Shown here in pieces: positions 24,448 through 36,769 of a DNA stretch of 64,000 nucleotides. This DNA is from Elmis aenea (lineage: Eukaryota > Arthropoda > Insecta > Coleoptera > Elmidae). Where the stretch lies: the NCBI GenBank assembly GCA_947652605.1, contig OX393577.1, positions 30,445,466 through 30,509,465 on the forward strand. Reading direction: 5' to 3'. Each line of letters begins with the position of its first letter. Positions within the stretch are counted from its first letter, which is position 1. The notes below the pieces were generated by a model that was not told the DNA's origin, searched no databases, and saw only the letters and a list, made by a program, of their open reading frames with translations. Both the position numbers and the translations under genes were made by a program.

Positions 24448-25290
24448 CAGGGTGATTAAAATTCGAGTTTAAGCATGGGGATCTCGCTTATTATAATAGC
24501 TATAGGTTTAAATGCGGCAAAGTTGCTAAATTTTGTGCTTATTAATAATCCGAAGAGAAATTGGAAATATCAGTATCCGAGAAAATTAGGAAAAACCGGA
24601 AAATACGATTTTTGAAAATATAGTCTATAATATTTTTGGAGTATAAAATATTTCAAATGTGTAAAAATATTGCTTAAGCAACTTTTTAAGCCGCATCCGA
24701 AAGTAATCACTAATTTATTGTGGGTCGATTCGTTTTTGTTTTATGATAACCAATTTTATTTTTTCTTATGGGCGCAATTTTTGCTATTTACATAATCAAA
24801 TAGCATTTATTTTTCTGAATCCCTTGATGTATTACAAATGGTATTTTACTTCTTTATTCATTGTCAAATTTTAAAAAAAGGGTTTTAAATAATAACCATT
24901 ATAAATCAGGTAGGCCGGTTGTTGTAGTTTATGTTGTTTCCGTGACAACCAATCAACAAACTAAAATTTTTGAAAGTTTGTTACTTGTCATCGTAATAGT
25001 TTAATGTAGTGTTTTTTCTGGATATGTTTGTAATAAAAATGTTTTTTTAAAATTGCCATCTGAAACTTTTCTGCCATATTTTTGGCAAAAGCCCCATATT
25101 TTCTGTCCAACGTACAAAAATATGTGTGCGAGGGTTGTCTTCTTTCTGGATGTTTCTGTACATTGTTGACTTGACAATATAGAATTCCTATTTAATGAAT
25201 AAAAAATTCGCAGCATATCGCGTTTTTCTTCGTTATTAAAGTTCATATAGGGATGCGACAGTCAAACCAAATTACCAGGTACATAGGTAT
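24448..25290 (-). mobile_element. CAGGGTG element with transposase N-terminal relic
   Basis: Left end TA-CAGGGTGATTAAAATTCG with the GGGATCTCGCTTATTATAA motif shared with the elements at 18392 and 48904. A minus-strand transposase N-terminus ends the element on the right. The right terminus is not clear, so the end given is approximate. Confidence 0.5.
25001..25246 (-). pseudogene. Transposase N-terminal helix-turn-helix, likely remnant
   Basis: An 81-codon minus-strand reading frame starting MNFNNEEKRDMLRIFYSLNR and NSILSSQQCTETSRKKTT. The pattern (N-E-E...DML.IY.....N...A...Y....P.R..P....F) is that of the DUF4817-like DNA-binding domain at the start of insect IS630/Tc1-type transposases, though the Pro-Arg-Arg part is altered. 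It then meets a stop. No DDE core follows downstream before the left end at 24448. Family assignment is by motif memory, so moderate. Confidence 0.5.
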
Positions 25291-26485
25291 ATAAAATTTA
25301 TTTATTTATTTAAAATAATGAAGAATTGCAGTAATAATAAATTGGATAAAAAACCCATGCATCTAGTTTATGAATGTGTGCAAAAATCTATTTTTCATTA
25401 ACTATTTGTCAGTAGTACATTTGTTTAATATTTTTTTTGTTATATTTGAGAGAACCTACATTGCTTGATTATAATGTTGTAGGTCTCTATAACTAAAGAT
25501 TTAACTGTAATTTTTGACACGGAATTAAGCTTTTGTATATCGAGTTTGCATTTGTCATGACCGACAAGATTGCGTATTATGTGGTTTTGGACAGTTAACT
25601 TCTTTCAGCTGGCAACTATGAAATGTTAAACAGTTGTTTATCGTAACAAATTGTAAACTAACCGAGTTAGTTATTTTTAGAATCAGACTCATTAAGATAA
25701 TTTTATTTAAAGTGAGCATATCTGAAAATCAATTTCGGTTGATCATGTCTCATGTCTAACAGCTCTGCCGCCTTAGCGCGTGCAGATTTTTCTGGAGCAA
25801 GTTTATTAGGTATTAAAAATAGCCTCGGCTTATATATTGTTTCCATCCGTTGCACAACAGATGTATAGCTACGCTATGGTGGTTATAATGAAATTGGTTC
25901 AGTATTGTTTTCAAGTAACTTTCAGTTCTTGGCATATGTGTGTCTCTTATTTAATTATAGGCAATAAAAGTTGCATTTTTTTAATTGCAAATTATGCACG
26001 ACAAAATCTTTATTAGTACGTACTTGATCCGTTTAAAATTTAGGTAGGTGTAAAAATGCCAAAACGATAAAACGTTTTTTGTGCAATAATTGTAAGTTGT
26101 TTATATGTATCATTAATGCAGACATTTTCATCTGCATGGGAAAGTATTGTAAAATTACATTCCATGCAGGTAATTTGTGACACCTAACTTTCGATTTTAT
26201 GGGTGCGCGGCGAATTAATGATATTAATCGTAGTATAAACGAATATAGCAACGCATTTTAATATATAAATTTATTCTATATGTAAAATAGTTCAATGTTA
26301 TAGCAAATATACAAATTATTGTGAACTCCTATGAATTCCTCATTAAATTCGACATATGTCGAAGTTTAAAAAAAGCATAACTTTTCATGGATTTCAATTT
26401 ATTTTAAATAAAATATGCATATGTACCACAAATAGCATTGCCACAAATATTTTCTAAATGATAGTATTGCTGATACTTATCACTA
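25291..26485. other. Intron 1 sequence, nothing identified
   Basis: AT-rich intronic DNA; a short GC-richer patch at 25755-25800 has no recognised content. Confidence 0.45.
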
Positions 26486-26487
26486 TA

Positions 26488-27490
26488 CCGGGTGTAAACA
26501 AAGTGTGGTACACCCCTTTTTTCTTTAGTTTTGTTTTTAGATTAATGAAATTTTAGACATACCTATGATATGTGTAAAAAACCGGATGTTTTAAGTACAT
26601 GCACACAATTGTTTCACTTCCGGTTTCACCGGAAATGACCCCAACTTAGTTATTTTAAATGGAACACCATGTATATTATTATATTTTTGGAAAGAGGAAG
26701 CGATTTTGGATACAACTGCACTATTTTGGTAAATTTTTAAAACCTCAAATAATTTTTGACCCAAAATTAAATTTTTTATTAAGTTTTAATTTATTGACTA
26801 TGTAATCATTTTTCTACCACCGTAATGACATACAAACACTTAAACAAGCATTTGTTTGTTTCCACAGCGATCTTCCGTAGCACCTTTGTTTTTGTTTTGA
26901 ATGATTTGTTTTGTTGCAGTTATGCACGGTGTACTGCGATTAACAGGATCTCTTAATAAATCTTTACAATAATTTGAAGTTTTTGAAGCAGACTCTTAAT
27001 AAAAATACAAGTTATTGGTATCCATTTAAATAACCGCTTGTACCACCATAGTTCCATTCAAAAAAATTGAATTTTTGTCAAAAATCGATTCCGCAACCTT
27101 TAAAGCCGGTTAAAGTAACCTAAATGTCATTTAAAATTTACAAAAACCTTTTTTGGCCAATTGGTGATATAATAAAATTTAACTTATGCAGGACACGGCA
27201 CACTTAATAAAAAATTAAATTTTGGTTCAAAAATTATTTAAGGTTCTAAAAATTAACCAAAATAGTGCAGTTGTACCAAAATCTTTTTTCAAAAATGTAA
27301 AAATATACAGTATGTTCCATTTAAAATAACATAGTTGGGGTCATTTCCGGCGAAACCGGAAGTGAAACAATTGTGTGCATGTGCTCAAAAACCCAGGTTT
27401 TTGCACATATTTTGTCTAAAACTTCATTTATCTAAAATCAAAACTAAAGAAAAAAAGGGGGTGTACCTACCACACTTCATTTACACCCGG
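26488..27490. mobile_element. CCGGAA-hairpin composite element (1003 bp)
   Basis: Ends TA-CCGGGTGTAAACAAAG and ATTTACACCCGG-TA. Each arm is about 190 bp, contains the hairpin CTTCCGGTTTCACCGGAA (left, 26619) or its inverse (right, near 27346), and stops at an inner boundary resembling a second terminus, GGAACACCATG-TA on the left and TACAGTATGTTCC on the right. Between lies an inverted AT-rich core (AACCTTTAAAGCC...). Open frames in the arms are spurious. Confidence 0.85.
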
Positions 27491-27492
27491 TA

Positions 27493-28585
27493 TTTTTGTT
27501 TCAGTATCGAAAAAAAAAATTGCTTTGATAATTACAAACTTATTTTATAAATTCACTAATACTTTATTCTGTTGTTAGTTATTTAAAATATTTGTATTTG
27601 TTGTTTAACTAAACCCGTTATCATTATTTACCTGTTTATAATTTTTAATGCACTTAAACTAGGAATTTTAAAATGTGTTGTAGTAACGTTTTATCAAGTA
27701 TTTCAAAATATCACATTTATAATTAAACTATTTAAAGTGGTCCCAATTTTTCGATTAAAATTCAATTTTTACAGTTTAAAGAACAATAATTTTATGCAAA
27801 GTATCAAGCAGATATAAGATTAATAAAATAATGGCTATTATTACTTCCGTGAACCATATTTTGAAGGTCTCTACGGCCTAGATTATGTGTAATTCGATAT
27901 CCTACATATGTATTCCTGTACACCTACTTAGATTTTGAAGATTAACACATACATGAATACATGATTTATTAAATTATTATAAACAATATCGTAGTAGGTA
28001 ACTGATCAGGTCTATAATATGCTTTGAAATAGTGAAAAAGTTAAACGGTTGACATTAGAATGTAACATGAGAAATATGTAATCCTTTGTTGTTTTTTTTT
28101 TGTTACTTAACTATAAAGCGAATGTAGGAGTATAGTGTATAGTAGAAGTCAAGAGAGTCTATGTCCACCAAACAAATTACGAGTTGCCAGAACTCCCATG
28201 TTATAAGGTAGTTAATAAATTATTGTCTGCTACAAAAAATGAGACATTTCATATTTACATTTGTTTACCTTTTAGCTAAACTTTTATCTTATTAAAAAAA
28301 AATAGATTTAATTCTAAATTCTGCTAAAAAGTTAGTATCACTAACCTTAAAATCTATATTGTTAAATTTCACGACATGTCGAGTTTATAGACTTGCTTTT
28401 CGAGTTGGAACCACGGTAAAGATTTATTATTGGGGTAATCTTCAGGGGATGTTTAGTTTATGCTTACCAGTGAATATTTAACCACCCATGAAGATGTCTC
28501 CAAAAATGGAGGACGAAACATCGGTAACTAAAAGAAGCCTTCAACATGGTTCTTACTTGGAAACCAAAAGCTTGAAATGTTTATT
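27493..28585. other. Intron 1 sequence
   Basis: Mostly featureless. At 28440-28560 a segment with GAAGATGTCTCC...GGACGAAACATCGG resembles fragments near 15950, 36651 and 52733. Confidence 0.45.
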
Positions 28586-28593
28586 GTAGCACA

Positions 28594-28988
28594 CAGGGGT
28601 TTGGAGCAGTGCAATTTTTTAATTGCTCCGCTCCAGCTCCGCTCCGGCATCCAAATATTGTTAACATTTTATTTTTTAAATTTTGATTTAAAAAAATTGT
28701 TTTTAAAAACAAAGTTTTAATTTTATCGGATATGTAAAAGTTGGTCAAAAAAAAACAAGATTTGACCCTAACAAACAAGCGAAGTTAAATAAAGGTTTGA
28801 AAAAACAAATTATTGATCTTCAAACGTTGAAAAAAAGGGGAAAAAAGTAGTTTTTTAAAAATTGTACATAATAAACTGGAGCAGTGGAGCAATCAAAATT
28901 ATTTGCTCCGGGCTCCGCTCCTGCTCCGGGCAAAAACCCATTGCTCCACTGCTCCGTGCTCCAGCTCCGAGCTTCGCTCCAACCCCTG
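28594..28988. mobile_element. hAT-type GGAGC element (395 bp)
   Basis: Starts CAGGGGTTTGGAGCAGTGC and ends TTCGCTCCAACCCCTG. Target duplications GTAGCACA (28586-28593) and GTAGCACT (28989-28996) differ at one base. It is the simplest copy of the family and shows the uninterrupted order: GCTCC repeats, AT-rich core, then GGAGCAGTGGAGC and GGGCAAAAACCC near the right end. Confidence 0.9.
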
Positions 28989-28996
28989 GTAGCACT

Positions 28997-30994
28997 AACG
29001 TTAGTTGAAATTAATAAATTCGACGTGTCAATTATTCCAAATAGGTATGTTCTAGAATGAATTTATTCCGATTTATGATAAACGGGTGATTGATAAAGAG
29101 AAGAAACAACAACTTAGATGATTCTTGGGTTCATTTAAAAAAACTTTTTACGAACCTATTCCCTACGAGGGTATTAAAAATTAGGTTTTATTTACTATTC
29201 TACGCATCGATTAAATTAAGGGTATAAAATTTAGATTTCAATTTTTATTTTATTTTATTTATTTAAATCGGTAGCTTATAAAAGGGGGACTGGCGAAGTG
29301 TTATAGACACTGTGCTTTTGTTGATTACTTAACATTAAAAAATACATACATTTAACCATCTTCGATATATTAATTGTTTTTGAAATAAAAATTAAACCCA
29401 TTTTTAATTTTCTCACTAGGGGGGCTTTGTGAATATGCCTGCATTAATCACTTAACTCGGTTACAAAATAAAGTTCTATTTTAAATGTCTTAAACGGCTT
29501 TCCAATTTGATTTTATTCAACTATACATAGATATAACTTTAAACAGTACCGCGTGTGCTAATTCTATCATATATAATAGGCTTTATGTTCCATTAGAATA
29601 AATTATGCAATGTAACAAAAAAAAATTGCACGAGGGCATTCTATGTTGTGGTCATTACTATCATTATGATTATTGCCATTGATTGATATTGATGTTACAG
29701 CTGTTGGGCGAAATGTTTTGTTTGACAGTTAAGAGTTTATTATTAAAATGAGTTTGCATGTTTCCTTCGCATTAATTGTCATGATATCTATTAATTATCA
29801 TGATATATCGTGCGAAACTCTCAAATTATTTTAAATCGCAAGGAAGGTAGTGATATGTATTTTATGTATTTATGGTATTAATTAAATGATTTTTATGTTG
29901 ACGTTTATGTTTTGTGGTTGTGTTGACATGGTTATAGTACTAATCGCATTTTCGTCTTTCACGACCGATCATTTCATGTTTCGTTTCAGTTTAAAGTTAG
30001 TTTATTGCGCGTTTTATGTGGTACCTACACTTTCAACATAATTGACGAGAAAAATATTTTTGGGGAATATTTTGTCTTAAATTGGTCTTTTATGTCAAAA
30101 GTCTGTAATTTTTACATTTTTTGTTTAAAGTAATGTTTCAGAATGTTTCAGAAACTGTAAAATTTAATATGTGTGCATAAAAACTTGTTGGATATTGCTT
30201 CTTTAAATTATTCTGTCGTGCAGTAATAATTTCTTTGTCGTGACATGCCTCTTTAAATGTAGACTTAAGTTTTTACAAGTTTGGCGTTCGTTTTAATACT
30301 CACGTTAGTATAGTTTAACTAAATAATAGTAATCAGGAAACAGTCCAGCGGTTAAACGTGTATAAATGTACGTATTAGTAAACCAATAATATGCCTTGCG
30401 GAAATATTTTATACTTGTGTTTGCGTTTAAAATACATCTAAATTATTTTTTTATCCTTGCCACAGTTTAATCGAAACCACAGATTATAATTCGCTATTTC
30501 AATTTCGTAATATGATTACCTACCTAATAAACAAACGCTGCTGTTATATTTATATGAATTATCTTTTTGTTGAATTACTTATCCAAAACCCAACTTTTCT
30601 CTTAAAACACAATGTAGAGATCTTGCTTATCTTGAAAGCCACGAAGTCATTATAATTAAAATGAGGCGTAATATTTTGCGAAAAAAGACTTTTTTTAAAT
30701 TCTGTTACACAAAAAAGTAAATTATTTAATGCCAAAATTTATACAATTATTGTATTTACTCCCACACATAGGCTAAAAATCGTAGGAATTAACAGTTTAT
30801 AGTATTTTGTTACGTTTAAGTTTTGATTTCTATGATTATTCTGACTTCATAAAAATCAAAAATATACGAACTTTGCTCTTATTTTAATAATTTTTTAAAT
30901 ATATCAGGATTTTATAATTTTTTTCTAGCCTAAAAATAAGGAATCTGTTTTTTATTTTAAATAGATGCAATGTCTAATTGGAGTTTAATCGTCG
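28997..30994. other. Intron 1 sequence, nothing identified
   Basis: 2 kb of AT-rich intronic DNA without recognised exon or element. Confidence 0.5.
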
Positions 30995-30996
30995 AG

Positions 30997-32511
30997 TTAG
31001 GTGGTGCTTTTTTCGATGCTCACCATTGCTATCTTGGAAACGGTAAGAGATACAAGGTCGGTTAAATTAGAGAAAAGTTGCACATTTTTATGGCGATTAA
31101 GAATCTGAAAAGAAATCCTATATATTTTGATTCGTTTTTGATTTATTACAAAAAAACTGAAAAACGTGATTTTAGAAAAATATTATTATCTTCCCTACCA
31201 TTGACGCTATTTCATTTAAACTTGGTAGCTTTATGTTTTTGACCGTCCTGGGTTTGATGACGTCAACAGAAATTTTCTAAGCCTTCTAGATTTCAAGTTG
31301 CGATAGTCAACTTTTTTATTTCTTATGGCCGCCATATTGGATTTTTACACCATCAGACAGACAAAAAAATTAGCTTTTCAGATTGGTAACCAACATACCT
31401 TTTTTCTTTCAAAAAACTTGTTGAAATTTTAAAATTTGTGTAAATAATTCATAAAATCGAGAATGCTCTGAAAAACAATTGAAATTATAATAAATAAATC
31501 AAAGTGACACAACATTTTATAGGTCTAATAAAATAACGAAAGGACAATAAATTTAAAACACCAGATAAATAATTATTTAAATTGTTGAAAGTGCGCGCCG
31601 TTATGTATGATGTATTGGTTAGTCCTCAGATTCATTTCGTCCACTGCCTTTAGAATAGTTTGTCTCGAAATAGAGTCGAAAGCATTTTTGATTTTATGGC
31701 GAAGAAGTTCAATATTTTCCGTTGGGGTTGCATAAACAACATCAATGTAAAAGTAATCCATAGGCATTAAACATGGCGATCGCGGAGGCCAATGAACAGG
31801 ACCAAACGTACCAAGTCATGAATTTTGAAACCGTACATCTAAATTAATATCCTTTTACAATGCGGGGAATGATGACCAGCTCCTTCATGCTGAAACTACT
31901 GATGATTTTGAATTGTTAATAATGGCAATTCGCCTAACATATCTTCTAAATATGTTTCCAACAATCTTAATTTCGTTATCATTAGACCTATAAAATGTTG
32001 TGTCACTTTGATTTATATTATAATTTCAATTGTTTTTCAGAGCATTCTCGATTTTATGAATTATTTACACAAATTTTAAAATTTCAACAAGTGTTTTGAA
32101 AGAAAAAAGGTATGTTGGTTACCAATCTGAAAAGCTAATTTTTTTGTCTGTCTGATGGTGTAAAAATCCAATATGGCGGCCATAAGAAATAAAAAAGTTG
32201 ACTATCGCAACTTGAAATCTAGAAGGCTTAGAAAATTTCTGTTGACGTCATCAAACCCAGGACGGTCAAAAACATAAAGTTACCAAGTTTAAATGAAATA
32301 GCGTCAATGGTAGGGAAGATAATAGTATTTTTCTAAAATCACATTTTTCAGTTTTTTTGTAATAAATCAAAAACTAATCAAAATATCCAGGATTTCTTTT
32401 CAGATTCTTAATCGCCATAAAAATGTGCAACTTTTCTCTAATTTAACCGACCTTGTATCTCTTACCGTTTCCAAGATAGCAATGGTGAGCATCGAAAAAA
32501 GCACCACCCTG
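30997..32511 (-). mobile_element. Tc1/mariner-like foldback element with arms of about 545 bp
   Basis: Left arm 30997-31545 and right arm about 31967-32511 are inverted copies that look almost identical by eye over their whole length (shared CGATGCTCACCATTGCTATC, GGCCGCCATATTGGATTTTT, AATTGTTTTTCAGAGCATTC as read on one side). The right end is CACCCTG-TA; the left terminal bases are altered (TTAGGTGGTGC). The 420-bp loop holds the 3' part of a mariner-like transposase on the minus strand. Confidence 0.88.
31573..31960 (-). pseudogene. Mariner-like transposase C-terminal part, pseudogene
   Basis: Minus-strand relic. A damaged FQHEGAGHH block (about 31890) corresponds to FQQDGAP.H, the second catalytic Asp being Glu here. 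HWPPRSPCLMPMDYF (about 31755-31800) corresponds to WPPRSPDL.PLDYF, with Cys replacing the third catalytic Asp. An intact stretch follows: YATPTENIELLRHKIKNAFD and a tail RTNQYIIHNGAHFQQFK, matching the usual C-terminus CI..NGGHFE. The N-terminus and first catalytic block are absent, replaced by the arm. Frameshifts and two lost catalytic residues make it dead. Confidence 0.82.
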
Positions 32512-32618
32512 TAAATAAAAGCTTGCCTGAAGCAAATGTTTTACTCCTATTAGGTTTTTAGTATAAAGTGTCCAGACATTATTATCACCCCAATGAACCT
32601 TATAGCGTCATACAAAAT

Positions 32619-33150
32619 GTCTGCAACAAATGAGAAAAAATTTTATTATTGATTTCTCAGAAAAATTTATTCTTGATAAAAGTTGGTACATGGTCTAAAA
32701 CTAATTTTAAGATGAAAAACAGTTCGATAAAAAGTCATAGGACACTAGATTTGAACGATTTTTGAAATATTTGCAAAATTAAAGTGCCCTTATTTTAGGA
32801 AATAGATGCAAAAAAATTTAATAGGAAAAAGTTTATTGGAATTTCAAAAGAAAGCTAGATTTAATTTTGACGGTCAAAATCCAATTTTTATTTTTTAAGA
32901 AATTTTAAGATTGAAAAAGTCTGCAACAAATGGAAAAGTTTTTTATTATTGATTTCTCAGAAAATTTTATTCTTGATAAAAGTTGGTGCATTGTCTAAAA
33001 CTAATTTTGAAATGAAAAAAAGTTTGATAAAAAGTCATAGGACACTAGATTTTAACGATTTTTGAAATATTCGCAGGAGTAAAGTGCCCTTATTTTAAGA
33101 GATACAAAAAACTTTATGAAGAAAAGTTATTTAAAATCCAACAATAAGAT
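32619..33150 (+). repeat. Two-copy 300-bp tandem repeat related to a mariner terminus
   Basis: Copies begin GTCTGCAACAAATG at 32619 and 32919, 300 bp apart, and share TTATTGATTTCTCAGAAAA, AAAAGTCATAGGACACTAGA and AAAGTGCCCTTATTTTA. The same sequence is present at 14705. Copies differ at scattered positions, so the duplication is not very recent. Confidence 0.88.
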
Positions 33151-33389
33151 TTTGTTACAATAATTTTAGTATTTTATTCTCTAATGTACTCATATTCACA
33201 ATTTATTGTACATTTGAAATAAATTGCGAAGTGGATCCATGGACAGTACGTACAACGTAGAAAATAAAACAATACAGACATATAAACTTTTGTAGTTGAT
33301 GTCACTTGTGTGTGATACCGCGTAAATTAAAAAAAAACGTTTTGTTAATTTGCAGTATTTATTTTTAATGAAAGACATCCTTACAAAAA

Positions 33390-33700
33390 TGTTTCATTTA
33401 GTACAATTACAGTTACAAGATTATTGAAACAGTTTAAGGAGACTGGATCATTGAAAAACCAATACAAAAAGGAACATACCAAATGGATTATTAATGAATA
33501 TAATTAGTTAAACGTATTACAAACAGTAGTGGAAGAACCAAAAGCTTCTATTAAAACGTTAATGATGAACAATAATAATTTAACTTTATCCTCAACATAG
33601 AATTTATGTCAACAAATATCAATATAAACCGAGATTAATAAACTTCAAGAACATAAAATCATTATACCAGTTAAATACACTAAAAATGGACATTACAAAC
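33390..33700 (+). pseudogene. Possible Tc1/mariner transposase N-terminal relic
   Basis: The plus strand reads RLLKQFKETGSLKNQYKKEH, then after a stop VLQTVVEEPKASIKTLM and more broken frame. This resembles the two helix-turn-helix blocks of mariner-like transposases (..L...F..TGS....., ..V..NP..S.R.L). It follows the 32619 tandem repeat, so both may belong to one decayed element. Stops are frequent; the assignment is tentative. Confidence 0.45.
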
Positions 33701-33901
33701 TATCGTTACATAAAAAAAGATATACAAAAATAGTATCAATAAACTAGAAACTTAAAAGAGTGATTTGCTTTTTAAAATTTTTAAATTTGCTGTTAACATT
33801 ACAAACTATCGTTACATAAAAAAAGATATACAAAAATAGTATCAATAAACTAGAAACTTAAAAGAGTGATTTGCTTTTTAAAATTTTAAAATTTGCTGTT
33901 A
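33690..33901 (+). repeat. Two-copy 106-bp tandem duplication
   Basis: The block from ACATTACAAACTATCG to AATTTGCTGTTAA is repeated immediately, with only about one base different, so this is a recent duplication. Confidence 0.93.
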
Positions 33902-35957
33902 AAAGGTTTCAGCGCTATGTATGTTTTCAGTGAACACGTGTTACAACACAAGCATTAAGTACTTTTTCATTGCAAAGTTTCTCACTCGAGACATTCAAGT
34001 TCGTAAAATCTCTGCCCATTTAAAACTACAATAGAAAAATTTTAGTTGCTAATTTGTAAGTAACAGTCAAGACAATGATGGGTGGTTACACTGGGTTTCC
34101 GTCGTTAGAGGTCTTTGATAAGCAAATGGTACGTTACCAAATCTAAAAGTTCGTGCTTGCAACAATATGAATACATGTTAAGTACGCTCTTTCAGGTGAC
34201 CGTTATTAAAAATTGCCTTATAACCAATCATAGCAAAGTTGCGACTGCACTTAAAGTTGTAGTTGACCTATTTTGCCGGGTAATCTGTCAATTATAGATA
34301 TTGCGTACGCCGTTGATTACTATTAAGGTTTATTTACACAGAAATCCTTTTATAGCGAGCGTAACTATTTTAAGATTAAACTATTATGACTATTAAGTGC
34401 TTGCTGTAAAGCTGCATCTTTAAAGAAGAACAATGAAGTTGATGAGAAACGTCTTATAAAAATTAGATTAGTTAGTTGTGATAGTAACAAACAATAGGTA
34501 GTTAATGTGAAGCATTAGCATTAATGAAGGGAGGCCATGAGACATATGCAATGAAAGCTTGACAGCGTGGATTCTTATCTTCGAGACCAAACTGTTAAGA
34601 TTCGAGTTCAAAGACACACAGAAAAATATTGTCACTGTAAAAGGGCATTTCGTTATACGGTTAACATGACTACTACAAAAAAAAAACATGTTTGACTAAT
34701 TTAAAACTTGAAACTGTATTATAAATAATCTTGCAGGCCTACTTATAATATAGCTTTATATATTGGAGTAATATATTCTAATTTAATTAAATAAATGTTC
34801 CGGAATTTGGCATATTTATTTTATTTTTGAATATCACTTCGGGCTTCTAACGGAGAGTTAATCTTTTCATCTTTAAGTTGGGAGTGTGTGCAAAGTTTAT
34901 ACATTTATTTTAAATCTTTCTCTTACCTGGCAAAATTTGAATGACCATTTTGTAGGCTGAAATTATCGCTTGTTTAGACATACGTGTAGGCGAGTATTTG
35001 TTTATTTAAAGTTGTCACAATACATTTAAAAAGGTTATGACCAAAGTCGTTTGGGTTGTAAAAGTGACTTTCATTGTACATTTTTAAAAAACTTTTTATT
35101 GATGGTTTTAAATAATAATGCCTCGCTGAAATATAGTTTACCTCGAGTAAAATTTTATTTCAGTGCGTGCAAATAACAGCAAGTACTAACGCGCGCAATT
35201 AGTTTTATTTTTGTTTGCGTCCGGTTTTATTACAGCAGAAGTGTTTTTGTTAGACCTCTCACTTTTTCATTGACTGTTCTAGTTTATGATGTTATATATA
35301 ATTACATAAAATGTTGTCTATAATAATCTCATCTTGAGAATCGTGCATGTCTAATTGTGCCCACAACTAAATCAAAATACATCAAATGAGAGTAGAGTTT
35401 ATTGCTGGCGTGATAACGAAATAAATGCATCAAACGACTGATGTAAGCGTTTGCTCGTTCAGTTGTAACCAACCAACATTATATAAACATAAACATTCAA
35501 ATCCATAGCTTTCTCCTAATATAAATAACTCCAATGGGTAGTGTAGGGCATGTATCGTACTTTTGTGACACTAACCCTTGACCCCAAGTTGCGTTCAGGT
35601 CAGCGCACAGACAACAATGGTTCTTCACGGTAAGTGAGCAAATCCATCGAGATCGTGATAACTGCTGTCAGAGAAGAAATCATCTAAGAAAATATAAATT
35701 ACTGCTGTTATTAAGCGTGAGAAAAATTCGTGATACGTTAACGCAAGTCTTAATTTTTTAAACGCCGCTACAAAGAATGTACAAGATCTGCTCTGGATAA
35801 ATTTGCTACTACATACTTCACAACACCTAAGTTTTCTCAAGAATTCATAAAATACCCGTATTTCTGTATTTTATGCCAACTATATGCATAATAACATTTA
35901 TAATATTCGTTACTAAAAATGCTGCAAAACTAGTTGGCCATCTGTGTGTACACATCA
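33902..35957. other. Intron 1 sequence, nothing identified
   Basis: 2 kb of AT-rich intronic DNA; short open stretches on both strands show no motif. Confidence 0.5.
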
Positions 35958-35959
35958 TA

Positions 35960-36768
35960 CAGGGTTAGGACAAAATTTTAGGACAAAATTTTATTTTGAA
36001 TTTGGCTTGCATATATGGTCAAAAATAAAGAATTTATTAAGGATATTTTAACTTTTTTTTGCGTTTCCGGTTGAGCAAGAAATGACTCCAATTTAGGTTT
36101 TGTTAATAAAACACCCTTTACGTTTTTACATTTTGGGATGCAGAATAAAAAACCACACTTAGAAACATCAATATCAAGTTTGATTTTAAAATTAATGTAA
36201 TAGAATTAGTAAATAAACCATTTAACACAAAATCGTGATACATGCAACTACTGTCAGTTTGTTGTTAAATGTTATTGTTGTTTATTATTAAAACATTGAT
36301 AATGGCATTAAAAGTTACAGAATCATCAAAATTTTAATTCGCTCTGATTTTGTATCTTTTACTGCTATTATCAATGCTTTTAATAATAAAAAACAATAAA
36401 ATTTGACAACAAACTGACAGTAGTTACATTTATCACGATTTTGTGTTAGTTGGTTTATTCACTTATTGTATTACCTCAATTTTAAAATTTATTCTGTATC
36501 CGAAAATGTAAAGATATGCAGAGTGTTTTACTAAAAAATCAAATTGAATTCCTTTCCGGCTAAACCGGAAATTTAAAAAAATTGAAAATAGCATCAACAA
36601 ATTCTTAATTTTTGACCATATATTCAAGCCAAATTCATTTTGAAGAAAAAGACGAAACGTCGGTCATAAGGAACCTTTCAACCCGAAAAATAACTATATT
36701 TAAACCAAATTTTGAAAAAAACGAAAATAATTATAATAGACTGTTACGGGTCTTAAGTCCTAACCCTG
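35960..36768. mobile_element. CAGGGTTAGGAC composite element (809 bp)
   Basis: Ends TA-CAGGGTTAGGAC and GTCCTAACCCTG. Arms carry TTTCCGG motifs and an inner boundary AACACCCTTTACGTTTTTAC, mirrored by GTAAAGATATGCAGAGTGTT, like the element at 26488. The core is a second inverted repeat (CTACTGTCAG...CTGACAGTAG). The right arm has an extra segment with GACGAAACGTCGG at 36651. Confidence 0.82.
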
Positions 36769-36769
36769 T

